Shown here: positions 22,736 through 31,683 of the stretch, piece after piece
Layout: every line of letters starts with the position of its first letter
Position numbering within the stretch: position 1 is the stretch's first letter
DNA from: Candidatus Mycolicibacterium alkanivorans
GTDB taxonomy: Bacteria > Actinomycetota > Actinomycetes > Mycobacteriales > Mycobacteriaceae
DNA: 64,000 nucleotides
Reading direction: 5' to 3'
Assembly (NCBI RefSeq): GCF_022760805.1
Contig: NZ_JAIVFL010000001.1
Location: 3,596,001-3,660,000 of the forward strand
The notes under the pieces: generated by a model
The model's input: the letters and a program-made list of their open reading frames with translations, nothing else
The model's database searches: none
What the model was told of the DNA's origin: nothing
Position numbers and translations under genes: made by a program

Positions 22736-23218
22736 TCAGCTGGCCGCGGCGCGCCGCGGCACCGCCTCGCGGATCGGCCGGTCCTGGTCGAGGTCGATCC
22801 CCAGCAACTCGGCGGTGCCGTTGATGGTGCCGAGCATGATCGTCGTCAGATGCTTGACGAAATCCTCCGAGGGCATCCGGCGCGGGCTTTCCGACGCCGG
22901 GCCCAGCCACCAGTCGGTGGCCGCCGAGGCCGAGCCGAAGGTCGCCGATGCCGCCAGCTGCAGCGCGGCCGGATCCAGCTCCATCTCGCGCAGTTCGTGG
23001 TTGAACATCTCGGCCATGGCCATGGTGATCTCACGGCCCTCATTCAGCGCCCGCACGGTCGACTCCGACTGCCCGGGGAACCTGCCCCGTAGCATGAACC
23101 GCAGCACGTTGGGATGCTGGTCCACCAGATTCACGTACTCGGCGACGCTGCGGCGCACCACTTCACGGACCGGGTCGACAGCGAAGTCGATGTCGGGGAA
23201 GATGGCCGCCCACAACAT
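22736..23218 (-). pseudogene. TetR-family regulator without an intact DNA-binding domain (Rv3050c-like)
   Basis: The open frame (160 residues) matches only the ligand-binding C-terminal part of a mycobacterial TetR protein: EVVRRSVAEYVNLVDQHPNVLRFML, NEGREITMAMAEMFN, ATFGSASAATDWW, HLTTIMLGTINGTAELLG. A TetR protein needs about 60 more N-terminal residues with a helix-turn-helix. Upstream on the same strand no single frame encodes one. Short HTH-like traces (DGYSA, GKVDARSR) appear in different frames, which suggests frameshift decay. It marks the left edge of the accessory block. Confidence 0.65.
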
Positions 23219-23429
23219 GTCGCGCGGCTGCGCGCGTCGACCTTGCCGGAGCCCGCTCCGGATCGGGGTCGAGGCACTCTGCGCACGGCAAGCACTGTAC
23301 CCGTCGGCGGCGGGGACCTCGCTCGACTGTCCGCGACGTCACCAGAAAGCACGAATGCCGGAGCAAAGCGGTCAACCGGTCTCGGCTAGCATCGAAATGA
23401 ACCGACTATTCGAAGCGAGACGAGACTCA
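23219..23429. other. Gene-free gap between TetR remnant and flavoprotein gene
   Basis: Contains no intact reading frame with recognisable content. The minus strand shows scattered TetR-like fragments in more than one frame. On the plus strand it should hold the promoter of the geranylgeranyl-reductase-family gene; no convincing -10/-35 pair stands out. Confidence 0.4.
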
Positions 23430-24608
23430 GTGACCGAGCGATTCGACCTGGTGATTGCCGGCGGGGGGCCATCGGGATCCACGGCCGCGTGGCAGGCCGC
23501 TCAGACGGGCGCAAAAGTGGTGGTCCTCGACAAGGCCGAGTTCCCGCGGGACAAGCCCTGCGGCGACGGCCTGACCGCCCGCGCGGTGAGCTACCTGCAG
23601 AAGATGGGCCTGGCCCGCGAGGTGTCCCAGTTCCACCGCATCACCGGCGTGACGGTCTACAGCCCCTCGGAGTGGGAGCTGTCGTTCCCCAAGCGCCCCG
23701 GCATGCCCGACCACGGCCACACGGCAAGCCGCAGCGAGCTCGACACGATGCTGCTCAAGCACGCCGAGTCGGCCGGCGCGGTGATCCGCCAGGGCTGCGA
23801 GGTCGCCGGCCCCGAGTTGGACGAACGCGGCCGGGTGACCGGCGTCGTTCTCAAGAGCGGCGAGAAGCTGTACGGCGACGCGGTGATCGCGGCCGACGGC
23901 GCGTACTCCCCCATCAAGCGCGCACTGAAGATCGACTCCGACTACAACGGCTACTCCGCGATCGCGATCCGATCGGAGATGCACGCCAACCGCCCCGACT
24001 CCGATCGCTTCGAGATATACCTCAAGCTGTTGTTCCAGGGCGATCAGCTGCCCGGCTACGGCTGGATCTTCCCGATGGGCGGCGGCCGGTTCAACATCGG
24101 CCTGGGCTACGTCAACAGCTACAAAAACTGGCAGTCCATCAACGCCACCCACTTCTTCGGCGACTTCCTGAACAGCCTGCCGCGCGAGTGGGAACTGCCG
24201 TCGGTCGAAGAACTGAAGAAGAACAAGACCGTTCGGGCCTGGCGGCTGCCGATGGGCTTCACCGCCTGGCCGCCGTGGCGTCCCGGTGTCTTGTTCGCCG
24301 GCGACTCGCTCGGTGCCGGCAAGCCGGCGTCGGGTGCGGGCATCTCCAAGGCGCTCGAGTCCGGGCTTGCCGCCGGTGAATGCGCCATGGCCGCGCTGGA
24401 AAACGGTGGGCCCGACGATTTCACCAACTACCAGCAGCGGATGGAAGCCGCCTGGGGCCGGGAGTACAAGCGCGGGCGCTTCTTCCACAAGCTGGCCGGC
24501 TACCCCCGGGTCGCCGGGGCGGGCGTCAAGCTAGTCGACAACCACATCTTCCGCGACTTCCTGCTGAAGTCGTTTTACAAGAAGGCCCAAAGCCCCTCGC
24601 ACACCTAG
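23430..24608 (+). CDS. Geranylgeranyl-reductase-family FAD oxidoreductase
   Basis: The 392-residue flavoprotein has the N-terminal FAD site FDLVIAGGGPSGSTAAW, the substrate-side FPRDKPCGDGLTARA signature of the family, a second FAD segment AVIAADGAYSP, and the C-terminal GDSLGAGKPASGAGI flavin/phosphate loop. Relatives saturate isoprenoid double bonds (MenJ on menaquinone in M. tuberculosis, archaeal GGR on lipids). A GTG start at 23430 gives MTERFDLVIAGG; ATG 23397 is the alternative. It converges on the INLP operon; whether it acts with that pathway is unknown. Confidence 0.8.
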   Translation: MTERFDLVIAGGGPSGSTAAWQAAQTGAKVVVLDKAEFPRDKPCGDGLTARAVSYLQKMGLAREVSQFHRITGVTVYSPSEWELSFPKRPGMPDHGHTASRSELDTMLLKHAESAGAVIRQGCEVAGPELDERGRVTGVVLKSGEKLYGDAVIAADGAYSPIKRALKIDSDYNGYSAIAIRSEMHANRPDSDRFEIYLKLLFQGDQLPGYGWIFPMGGGRFNIGLGYVNSYKNWQSINATHFFGDFLNSLPREWELPSVEELKKNKTVRAWRLPMGFTAWPPWRPGVLFAGDSLGAGKPASGAGISKALESGLAAGECAMAALENGGPDDFTNYQQRMEAAWGREYKRGRFFHKLAGYPRVAGAGVKLVDNHIFRDFLLKSFYKKAQSPSHT

Positions 24609-24683
24609 CCGGCGCCGACCGTGCCCGCGAGGTCCGCCGCTTCATCCAGTACGACCCGGCGCCACCGGTCTAGTCCAGGCGGG

Positions 24684-25022
24684 TCAATGCCCGAATACGG
24701 CAGAGACCAAACGGCTCAGGACGTTTCGCTGCCCACCTGAGTCCACCGTCAGGCTTGCAGTGCTGCCTTCCGGGCGTTGCGCGGCACTGCAACCAGCCTT
24801 CTCGACGGCGGCGCACAGTTCGGCAACGCTCACATCCCGGCTGGCATCGATGGTCGCAACCCTGGTGCCGAGGTTGACCGAGGCATGCACCCCGTCGATC
24901 TTGTTCAGCGTCCGCTGGACGCGTCCCGAACAGGCGCGACAGGACATGCCTGTCACGTCGAGTTCGATCCGGCGAATACCCGGTGCGCCCTCCGCCGGCA
25001 AAGCCGATTCCATCAGTGTCAT
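24684..25022 (-). CDS. Stand-alone HMA (heavy-metal-binding) protein resembling the N-terminus of CtpA/CtpB
   Basis: The 112-residue protein has a single HMA domain: IRRIELDVTGMSCRACSGRV, with CxxC for Cu(I)-type metal, and LCAAVEKAGCSAA at the end of the ferredoxin-like fold. The whole length resembles the N-terminus of mycobacterial P-type ATPases CtpA/CtpB and stops at RNVLSRLVSAVFGH, where the first membrane helix of the ATPase would begin. In M. tuberculosis ctpB lies just beyond nrp (Rv0101), so this looks like the remaining piece of that gene. It starts 7 bp after the nrp stop on the same strand, which suggests it is translated with the INLP operon and kept as a metallochaperone. Confidence 0.75.
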   Translation of the reverse strand: MTLMESALPAEGAPGIRRIELDVTGMSCRACSGRVQRTLNKIDGVHASVNLGTRVATIDASRDVSVAELCAAVEKAGCSAAQRPEGSTASLTVDSGGQRNVLSRLVSAVFGH

Positions 25023-25029
25023 TCCTTGC

Positions 25030-28000
25030 TCACTCAAGGCCGGTCCGGCCGTCTGGACATTTAGGTCGTCGGTGACGCGCGTGGAGTTCCCGTCGGGGAG
25101 TGGCCGATCTGTCAGCACCGGGGTCCAGCAGCGCTCGGAGCGAGCCTGGTCTCGTGGCCAACTCAGCGACGGACTCGACCTCGAGTCCGATCGTCGGATA
25201 CTCGGCAAGGTACTCCGCGTAGGAGCGCGAGCCGAGCCGCATCCCCAACGAGATCCACGCATCGATCACCGACCACCGCCGTGGATTTCGCGCCGCCCAT
25301 GCACTTCGGTCGAGCCGACGCTTCCACTCCGCCACATCGACTTCGTCGCAGGCGAAGGCACCGAGGAACTCGGCATACTCCACCGCCTCGCCGCGTACCA
25401 CGGTGATGCCGCGTCCCAACTCGGCGGTACCGGAACCCCCCGGCAGCAGGCCCAGCAGGCCAGAAGCTGCGGCTCGACCCGTGGTCACCTGTTCGGTCAG
25501 TCGCACAGCCGGATAGGCCTGCAACGCCACACACGCATCGACGACCGAGACCAGAATGTCGGCCGAATCGAGGAGTTGGCTCAGTTCGCCGAGCACTCGG
25601 GGCAGGCGTACGACCGTGAAGTCGAGGTCGCCCGACGAGCCGGCCATGATCAGTTCCGCCAACGACTTGGATGCCGCGTAGGGATAGGGGGCATCGCGGG
25701 GATCGACGACTCGCGGCTCGCCGGCTTCCCCGTTGACGACGTAGGTCGACGAGTGCACCAACCGCGCACCGTGCCTGGCGCACACCTCCGCCATTGTGGA
25801 GACGAGTTCAACGTTCGCCGAGCGAAGTTCGCGATAAGGAACCAAGACGTTGGTGTTGCCGATGCAATTGACGACCGTTCGGGCGCCGACGTCTCCGATC
25901 AGTGTGTGCAGTTCAGCTGCGCCGAAGTCAGAAGAGATGTGTTCCGTCCGCACCCCCGCGAGACCGGCCAGGGCCGCCCACGGCTCGCCCTCGAGGAGTT
26001 TCGTCCGCGCGGCAAAGATCACCTCCGGGCAGTCGGCCCCCGACCGTCTAAGGTCAAGAACTGCTTCGGCGAACCCCGTTCCGAGTATTCCGGAGGCACC
26101 CAAGACTAGAACTGTCTCTCCCCCAACGGTTTCCAAGCCTGGAATAGCGCGGGTATGCGGCGTCTGTACGGCGGCGAAGTCACGTTCGATCTGGGCGACG
26201 GTGTCAACATCCATCCAAGAGTCGGTGACCGAAGCGTCGTCGACCAGGTGGGCCGCGGAGTCAGCGCTGATCAGGTCCAGGATGGTGAGGTGACGCCTGA
26301 GATATGTGCGGGTTTCGGGCAGGATCCTGATCAGGTCCAGCGACCCGATTCCCTCGTCGAGCAATGATGAGTCCGGCCGGATGGGCCGCCCGAGGTGACG
26401 ACTCCAGATCTCGGCAAGGCCTGCCGCTCTCCGCTCCGTCTGCGCATCTGCTCGAACGGTACCGGTGAACCGGCGTATAGCACGCAATTGTTCACTGTCG
26501 GCCTTGCCGTTGGCTTTGCGCGGGATACCGGGCAAGCCCATGACGAAGAACGACGGAACATGCATGCCGACGAGGATGCTTCTGATGCGTATCTCCGCCT
26601 CGGGATCGTCACCACCTCCTCGGGTCTGCGATGTCTCGAACCACACCCCCAGACCCCCGTCGTGCAGTTCCACTGCTACATCGGTCACCGCGGGGTCCTC
26701 GGCGACACGCCTGGCGACCTCGGCGGTGTCCACCCGCTTACCGGAGATCTTGACGATCGCGTCTCGCCGTCCGGAGAAGACCGGGAATCCGTCGTCGAGG
26801 CTCACCCGGTCGGCGGTGGCGAACGCGCGGTGCCGCGATCCGTCGGAGGCGATCACCACACCAAAGCTGTTGCTGCCGAACCCGAGGTACCCGGTGGACA
26901 CGAGGTCCCCCACAATGACGACTTCGCCGAAGGCAACGATCACCGTGCCGGGCACAATCGGTCGGCCCACCCTGCGCCGAGCGCCGCTCTCGAGGACCGA
27001 CCCGCCGTAGACCACGGGCAGGTGGGTGACAACGACGGTGGACTCGGTCGGACCATAGGTCGAAACCAGCGAAATCCCATGCGTGGCGACGGACTCGATC
27101 CACGTCTCGACGGCTCTGGGTCGAATGAGTTCACCACCGATGACCACCTGCCGAAGACCGGAGCGCTTGATGGCCGCCGTCGCGTCACGGTCTTCGCACA
27201 ACAGGTGCCACATGGCGGTCGGAAGATCCATGATCGTGGCGCCACGAGTGGCGAGATCGGTTGCCAGCGCGGGCAAATCACCTGCCGTCATCGCCGACGA
27301 TCGAACAAGCCGCGATCCGCAGAATGCCGCACCGAAGATCTCCTCGACGCTGATATCCGACGTCAGCGGAGCACACTGCAAGACGGTGTCGGCCGGTTCC
27401 CATCCGTAGGCGCGCCTGATCGCGGCGCAGAACAACGCCAGCGATCCGTGCGTGACGCGAACCAGCTTCGGCTCCCCGGTGGATCCCGAGGTCGCCATGA
27501 TGTACGCCGTTCTGGCGGTGAGCATGGGATCGTGTGCAGCCTGCTGAATCCGGTCCTCGACAAGGGTCCAGAGATCCGCGTCGAGGCAGTCGGAAAACTC
27601 GGCGGCGGCCACGTCTACGGCGTGCACCGAGCCTGCCTCGTGACTGGCGATCGAGGCGACCCGCAACGGAATCTCGTCCGCACTGTCGCAGACACTGTAA
27701 CCGCAGCCCGCCAGATGACAAGCGATCAGGAAGTCGATCGTCTTGTCAGTTCCGTCATCGGCGAGCACCACGACATCACCGGGCGCAAAGCCGTTGTGCA
27801 ACAACCAGGCAACCCAGGGGTCGACGTGACGGCGCTGTTCGATGGCACGCCGGACGTCGGCTGCGGGATCCGCGAACCAGGCGGGCGCCGGGGCGACATC
27901 CGACGCGTCGACCGTGTCGCTTCGAGCGAGGGACCCGTCCGGGCCGATCGTCTTCCACTCGCCGACGGTCTTCGCGATCGGCTGATGCCACATCGCCGCC

Positions 28001-29277
28001 ATCGATTCCAGGACCGCGGCGATCCGCGGCGCGACCGGCGGGTCGACGGGGTGATCCGCTCTGTCCCAGATGGCCAGGTGGAGAGTGCGTCGTTCCTCAT
28101 CCAGGACGCCGGCGACGGTGCGGCTCTCGACCGGGCCGATGTCGGTCGTCACCGGCACCTCGGACAGGAACGGGCGAAGTTCCGGTGCGCACGGCTGGCG
28201 GAGGAAGTTGAGCGTCAACGCTTCCACGTGTGATGTCCGGTTGATCGCGAGGTACAGGCGCCGGTAGCGCTCTTCGCGAAGCCACCGGCGTCGCACCGCT
28301 TTGACATAGCCCCGGTCCAACTCGCGTACGACGTCTTCCACCGAGGCGAACGCGGGAAAGCGCACCGGCTGGGCAACCGAATTCACCAGGCAGGTAGCAA
28401 CATTGAGCTCCGGGTCGCCGAACCGGTTGTCGACCGCATGGACAAGCAGACTCTCGGTGCTCTGTCGCAGGCTCGCATCCACCGCGACCGCCGCTGCAGC
28501 CATCAGCACGTTGAGTGGGACCTGCGTGGTCTCGGCTACGGTAAGGATCGCATCGTACGCCGCGCCGCAGATGCTCACCAGCTCACGCAGGACGCCCTTC
28601 GCAGCGGTGCCGGGCGCATCGCTCGCGGTTTGTCCGTAGCCCCCGTGACCGGCATCCTCGGTGATCTCGCGCTTGGCCGCAGCGGCGAGACGCTGCTCGG
28701 ACTCGGCTACCCGCCAGGCCTCCCAGCGATGTGCCTCAGCCAGTTTCGTCAAGCCCTCACCGACCGTTGACACGTCATCTGCCCCGCCAGAAGCGATGTG
28801 GCGCCCGAGATCGGCCTCCACAATCCCCGTACCGCCCCCGTCGAGCAGGAGGTGATGGGTGTAGGCGTCCAAACCTGCCGCGTGCCCTTGCCCGTCGACC
28901 CGCACGGTGTACCGCACCAGCGGGGCGGCGAGGATTCCCGACTGCCATGCGCGTTGGAGTTCCTCGCCTCCACCGCCGATCGGGTACTCGCCATCCGGTT
29001 GCACATCCACGATGCCTCGAGCCCGCAGTCGTGGGACCAGATCCGGATAGCGGTAACCTTCCGACGGAGGCTCGAGCACGCATAGCTGGATCGGATTCCG
29101 GTCAATCGTCGCCTCCAGCGCTGCCAGCAGCACCGCGAGTTCCATATTCTGGAACCGATACCTGCGGCCGATCAGATACAGGGCGGGATCTCCGTCCTGC
29201 AGCACCCCGTTGAAGATGTTCTGTTGGGACTTGCTCAGCCGAATGCGTTGCCCGTCGACGAGGTCAAGCGGGATCAC
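25030..29277 (-). CDS. nrp: Single-module NRPS (C-A-T-R) for isonitrile lipopeptide synthesis
   Basis: The 1415-residue enzyme joins isonitrile fatty acids to an amino acid and releases the product by reduction. Order of domains from GTG 29277: condensation domain with HHLLLDG at 141-147; adenylation domain with MATSGSTGEPK near 594-604, YGPTEST at 741-747 and the catalytic Lys in NGKADS (925); thiolation site GIGSLDL with Ser 979; thioester reductase with GASGILG at 1060-1066 and YPYAASKSLAE (YxxxK) further on. It is the homologue of Rv0101, but that protein is about 2500 residues with two modules. One module with a reductase is closer to ScoA of Streptomyces. The start overlaps the ACP gene by 14 bp, with GGAGGG upstream. 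Confidence 0.92.
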   Translation of the reverse strand: MIPLDLVDGQRIRLSKSQQNIFNGVLQDGDPALYLIGRRYRFQNMELAVLLAALEATIDRNPIQLCVLEPPSEGYRYPDLVPRLRARGIVDVQPDGEYPIGGGGEELQRAWQSGILAAPLVRYTVRVDGQGHAAGLDAYTHHLLLDGGGTGIVEADLGRHIASGGADDVSTVGEGLTKLAEAHRWEAWRVAESEQRLAAAAKREITEDAGHGGYGQTASDAPGTAAKGVLRELVSICGAAYDAILTVAETTQVPLNVLMAAAAVAVDASLRQSTESLLVHAVDNRFGDPELNVATCLVNSVAQPVRFPAFASVEDVVRELDRGYVKAVRRRWLREERYRRLYLAINRTSHVEALTLNFLRQPCAPELRPFLSEVPVTTDIGPVESRTVAGVLDEERRTLHLAIWDRADHPVDPPVAPRIAAVLESMAAMWHQPIAKTVGEWKTIGPDGSLARSDTVDASDVAPAPAWFADPAADVRRAIEQRRHVDPWVAWLLHNGFAPGDVVVLADDGTDKTIDFLIACHLAGCGYSVCDSADEIPLRVASIASHEAGSVHAVDVAAAEFSDCLDADLWTLVEDRIQQAAHDPMLTARTAYIMATSGSTGEPKLVRVTHGSLALFCAAIRRAYGWEPADTVLQCAPLTSDISVEEIFGAAFCGSRLVRSSAMTAGDLPALATDLATRGATIMDLPTAMWHLLCEDRDATAAIKRSGLRQVVIGGELIRPRAVETWIESVATHGISLVSTYGPTESTVVVTHLPVVYGGSVLESGARRRVGRPIVPGTVIVAFGEVVIVGDLVSTGYLGFGSNSFGVVIASDGSRHRAFATADRVSLDDGFPVFSGRRDAIVKISGKRVDTAEVARRVAEDPAVTDVAVELHDGGLGVWFETSQTRGGGDDPEAEIRIRSILVGMHVPSFFVMGLPGIPRKANGKADSEQLRAIRRFTGTVRADAQTERRAAGLAEIWSRHLGRPIRPDSSLLDEGIGSLDLIRILPETRTYLRRHLTILDLISADSAAHLVDDASVTDSWMDVDTVAQIERDFAAVQTPHTRAIPGLETVGGETVLVLGASGILGTGFAEAVLDLRRSGADCPEVIFAARTKLLEGEPWAALAGLAGVRTEHISSDFGAAELHTLIGDVGARTVVNCIGNTNVLVPYRELRSANVELVSTMAEVCARHGARLVHSSTYVVNGEAGEPRVVDPRDAPYPYAASKSLAELIMAGSSGDLDFTVVRLPRVLGELSQLLDSADILVSVVDACVALQAYPAVRLTEQVTTGRAAASGLLGLLPGGSGTAELGRGITVVRGEAVEYAEFLGAFACDEVDVAEWKRRLDRSAWAARNPRRWSVIDAWISLGMRLGSRSYAEYLAEYPTIGLEVESVAELATRPGSLRALLDPGADRSATPRRELHARHRRPKCPDGRTGLE

Positions 29278-29509
29278 GAACGCCCTCCAGCTCCCTGACC
29301 CAGCCCGCGATCGAGAGGTCGTTGGCCAGCCGCCCCGGAACATCGGATTCTCGATCCACGCCAAGGTGTTTCAGCAGCAGGACGAAGCGAACCGAGTCCA
29401 GCCCGAGGTCCCGAAGATCGGTGGCATCGCCGTCGAACAAGTCCGATTCGTCGATGTACAGCACCTCCGAGAGCGCGGCGAGGATCCGGTCTCGCTGCGA
29501 CTCAGCCAC
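29264..29509 (-). CDS. Acyl carrier protein of the INLP operon (Rv0100-like)
   Basis: The phosphopantetheine attachment site is Ser in LRDLGLDSVRFVLLL. The protein is about 81-83 residues; start is GTG 29509 or TTG 29515, both of which overlap the fadD10 stop. It carries the medium-chain acyl or enoyl group loaded by the FadD10-type ligase, on which glycine is added and converted to the isonitrile. Overlaps on both sides show tight translational coupling in the operon. Confidence 0.85.
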   Translation of the reverse strand: MAESQRDRILAALSEVLYIDESDLFDGDATDLRDLGLDSVRFVLLLKHLGVDRESDVPGRLANDLSIAGWVRELEGVRDPA

Positions 29510-31100
29510 GAACAATCGCTCCGACTCCGCCAGCCACCGCAGCGGCCAGTGAAGCCCGCATGACCTTGCCGGATTGAGTCCTCGGAATACTATCGACGAT
29601 CACGATCGTCGACGGGCGCGCATCGGCCTCCGACTCGCGCCGATAGCGAGCAGCGACGGCGCGTTTGAGTTTGCGCGTCTGCGACTCGTCCATCGTCGTC
29701 GAGGGGACCACGGCCAGGCCGACCAGCGCCCCGAACTCCGCATTGGGGATCTCATAACACGCGGCCTCGCGCACTCCCCCGACGTCCTCGGCAATGCGGT
29801 CGACCTCGTCGGGGACAACGTTCACCCCACCCGAGATGATCATCTCTGAGGACCTGCCCTTGATATAGAAGAAGCCGTCCTCATGCAACTCCAGCAAGTC
29901 GCCGGTATTCACCCACCCGTCGACGAGGACCTCTCCCGTGCGCTGCGGATTTCCCCAGTAGCACAGCATGTTTGCCGGCGATTTGATCCACATCGTCCCC
30001 GACGAGGCCGAAGCTCGCCGGCTCGACCCGGTGGGCGGCCCACTGCCGTCGTCATCCAGATGGACCTGGACGCCGGGATAGGGCCGACCGACGGCCCCGG
30101 CCTCGATTCTGGAGATCGAGCCTGCTTCGGTCGGCAGGCACAAGGCGGTGCAGCCCGTCTCGCTCAAACCGTAGACCTGAGCGGTTCGCACGCCCGCAGC
30201 TTCGACAAAGTCCACATCCGCCGCGATTGCCCGCGACCCACCGTAGCCGAGCAGTCGCAGGCCTGGCGGGACGTCGGCACCCGAGGACTTCAATTCGGAG
30301 ACCAGCCTTGAAAGAAGGGTGGGCACAAGGCATGTCGTGGCGACATCGTTCCGGACGAGGATCTCGAGCAGAGACGGTGTGTCCTCGCCGCCGGTGATGC
30401 ACGAGCTTCCCTGGATCAGGCAGATGAGAATCCACCAGAGTCCGCCGACGTGAGTCGCCGGCAGGGGCGAGTACGTCGTTTCGCCGACGACCCAATCGAC
30501 CCACCCCAGATCCTCCTTCTGGAGAATGTCCGCGATCGCGAAGAAGGTGCGATTTGGTAGTAGCACGGCCTTGGGCTCGCCCGTCGTGCCGCTCGTGAAG
30601 ATCACGGCCAGCGGGTCGTCGGCACCCTGTTCTACATCGACGGCCAGCAGGTCCGCGCTCAGAGGTTGAGTGTAATCCGTTGTGCTGGAGTCTATCCGCA
30701 CAACCATGGTTGGTTTCGACCACGGGGCCTCGGGAAGGTCAGAGGGCCCGATCCTGCTCCCCGGAGCGATGAGAGTCGCCGCGGGATCGGTGATCTGTGC
30801 GAAACGCTCGACGATCGCAGGTGGCAGGTTGCCGTCCACCATGACTGCGATCGCGCCGAGTTTCGCGCAGGCAAGCACCGACAAATAGGTTTCGGGGCCG
30901 TTGTCCGACACTACGAGCACCGGCGATCCAGTCGACACCGAGAGTTCCCGGAGTTCGGCGGCCAGCCGCCCGACCTCGAGTACGAGTTGCCCGTATCGCA
31001 ATGCGCTCGTCCCGTCGCAGCGACGCAAGGCTACGGCGTCCGGCCTCTGTCTTGCCTGTTCGAAGATCCGTTGCAGCACGGTGGGCGGTGGGTTCGACAT
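29502..31100 (-). CDS. fadD10: Fatty acyl-ACP ligase of the INLP operon (FadD10-like)
   Basis: The 532-residue ANL-superfamily enzyme activates a fatty acid as acyl-AMP and loads the adjacent ACP. Motifs: FTSGTTGEPKAVLL (phosphate loop), YGLSETGC (A5), the GWVNTGDLLELHEDGFFYIKGR hinge region read as two blocks, and PRTQSGKVMR with the catalytic Lys. It is homologous to Rv0099, which prefers ACP to CoA. It lies between fcoT (28-bp gap) and the ACP gene (overlap). Confidence 0.9.
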   Translation of the reverse strand: MSNPPPTVLQRIFEQARQRPDAVALRRCDGTSALRYGQLVLEVGRLAAELRELSVSTGSPVLVVSDNGPETYLSVLACAKLGAIAVMVDGNLPPAIVERFAQITDPAATLIAPGSRIGPSDLPEAPWSKPTMVVRIDSSTTDYTQPLSADLLAVDVEQGADDPLAVIFTSGTTGEPKAVLLPNRTFFAIADILQKEDLGWVDWVVGETTYSPLPATHVGGLWWILICLIQGSSCITGGEDTPSLLEILVRNDVATTCLVPTLLSRLVSELKSSGADVPPGLRLLGYGGSRAIAADVDFVEAAGVRTAQVYGLSETGCTALCLPTEAGSISRIEAGAVGRPYPGVQVHLDDDGSGPPTGSSRRASASSGTMWIKSPANMLCYWGNPQRTGEVLVDGWVNTGDLLELHEDGFFYIKGRSSEMIISGGVNVVPDEVDRIAEDVGGVREAACYEIPNAEFGALVGLAVVPSTTMDESQTRKLKRAVAARYRRESEADARPSTIVIVDSIPRTQSGKVMRASLAAAVAGGVGAIVRG

Positions 31101-31128
31101 GGCGGGTGGTCAGTTTCTTTCCGACGGG

Positions 31129-31683
31129 CTAAGGGATATTGAGTACGGCGAGTTCGACCTCTCCGCCTGCGGCGCCACCGTCGTCGTCCCAGAACTCGAT
31201 TGCGCAGGGAACCTTGAGGTAACGCTGGCTTCGCTCGATGACCTCGAAGTCCTTGCAGAGCAGTCGTGCGGAGAAGTCGTGGGCGTTGATCGGCCTCCTG
31301 AACCTGGAGGACGCCGTCTTGATCAGCATGCTGGGCAACTGGTAGCTGAAGTAGTCGTCGATCGACCAGCCCACCAGTACCGGTATCTCCTCGTTGAGGA
31401 CGGCGGGGGCGAACGCGCTGTAGGCCAGTTGGTTGAAGCACAGCAGTAGCTCGACGGCGTTGAAGTGCCCGGTGCTTCGGATATACGCCGATTCGGGGAT
31501 GCTGAAGTGTCCGTAGGCCAGAACCGAGTTCTCGGTGGCCTTGTACCCTGCGTCGATGAGATAGCGACACCCCTTGTAGGCGTATGGCTCGAGCACCTTG
31601 ACGAGCAGGTCCTCCGGAATCGGGGCGGTGGCGGCGTGGTCGGTACCGGCCTGTTCGGCGGGCGTCAGGTCGATGGTGCTCAT
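31129..31683 (-). CDS. fcoT: FcoT-type thioesterase/glycine-adding enzyme (Rv0098-like)
   Basis: The 184-residue hot-dog-fold protein has KGCRYLIDAGYKATENSVL, SAYIRSTGHFNAVELLLCFNQ and the C-terminal VPCAIEFWDDDGG, all as in Rv0098 (FcoT). In the INLP pathway the ScoD/FcoT-type protein is proposed to add glycine to the beta position of an enoyl-ACP and release the beta-glycyl acid. The ATG at 31683 overlaps the oxidase stop (ATGA), and the frame further upstream is a shadow of that gene. Confidence 0.92.
   Translation of the reverse strand: MSTIDLTPAEQAGTDHAATAPIPEDLLVKVLEPYAYKGCRYLIDAGYKATENSVLAYGHFSIPESAYIRSTGHFNAVELLLCFNQLAYSAFAPAVLNEEIPVLVGWSIDDYFSYQLPSMLIKTASSRFRRPINAHDFSARLLCKDFEVIERSQRYLKVPCAIEFWDDDGGAAGGEVELAVLNIP

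Noticed and set aside
22716..23429. Upstream extension of the flavoprotein frame
   Set aside because: The open frame runs back over the TetR remnant, but the family N-terminus begins at MTERFDLVIAGG; the extension is chance.
24609..24664. Tail-like sequence ending YDPAPPV after the flavoprotein gene
   Set aside because: It recalls the end of some DJ-1/PfpI proteins but is too short, and nothing else of such a gene is present.
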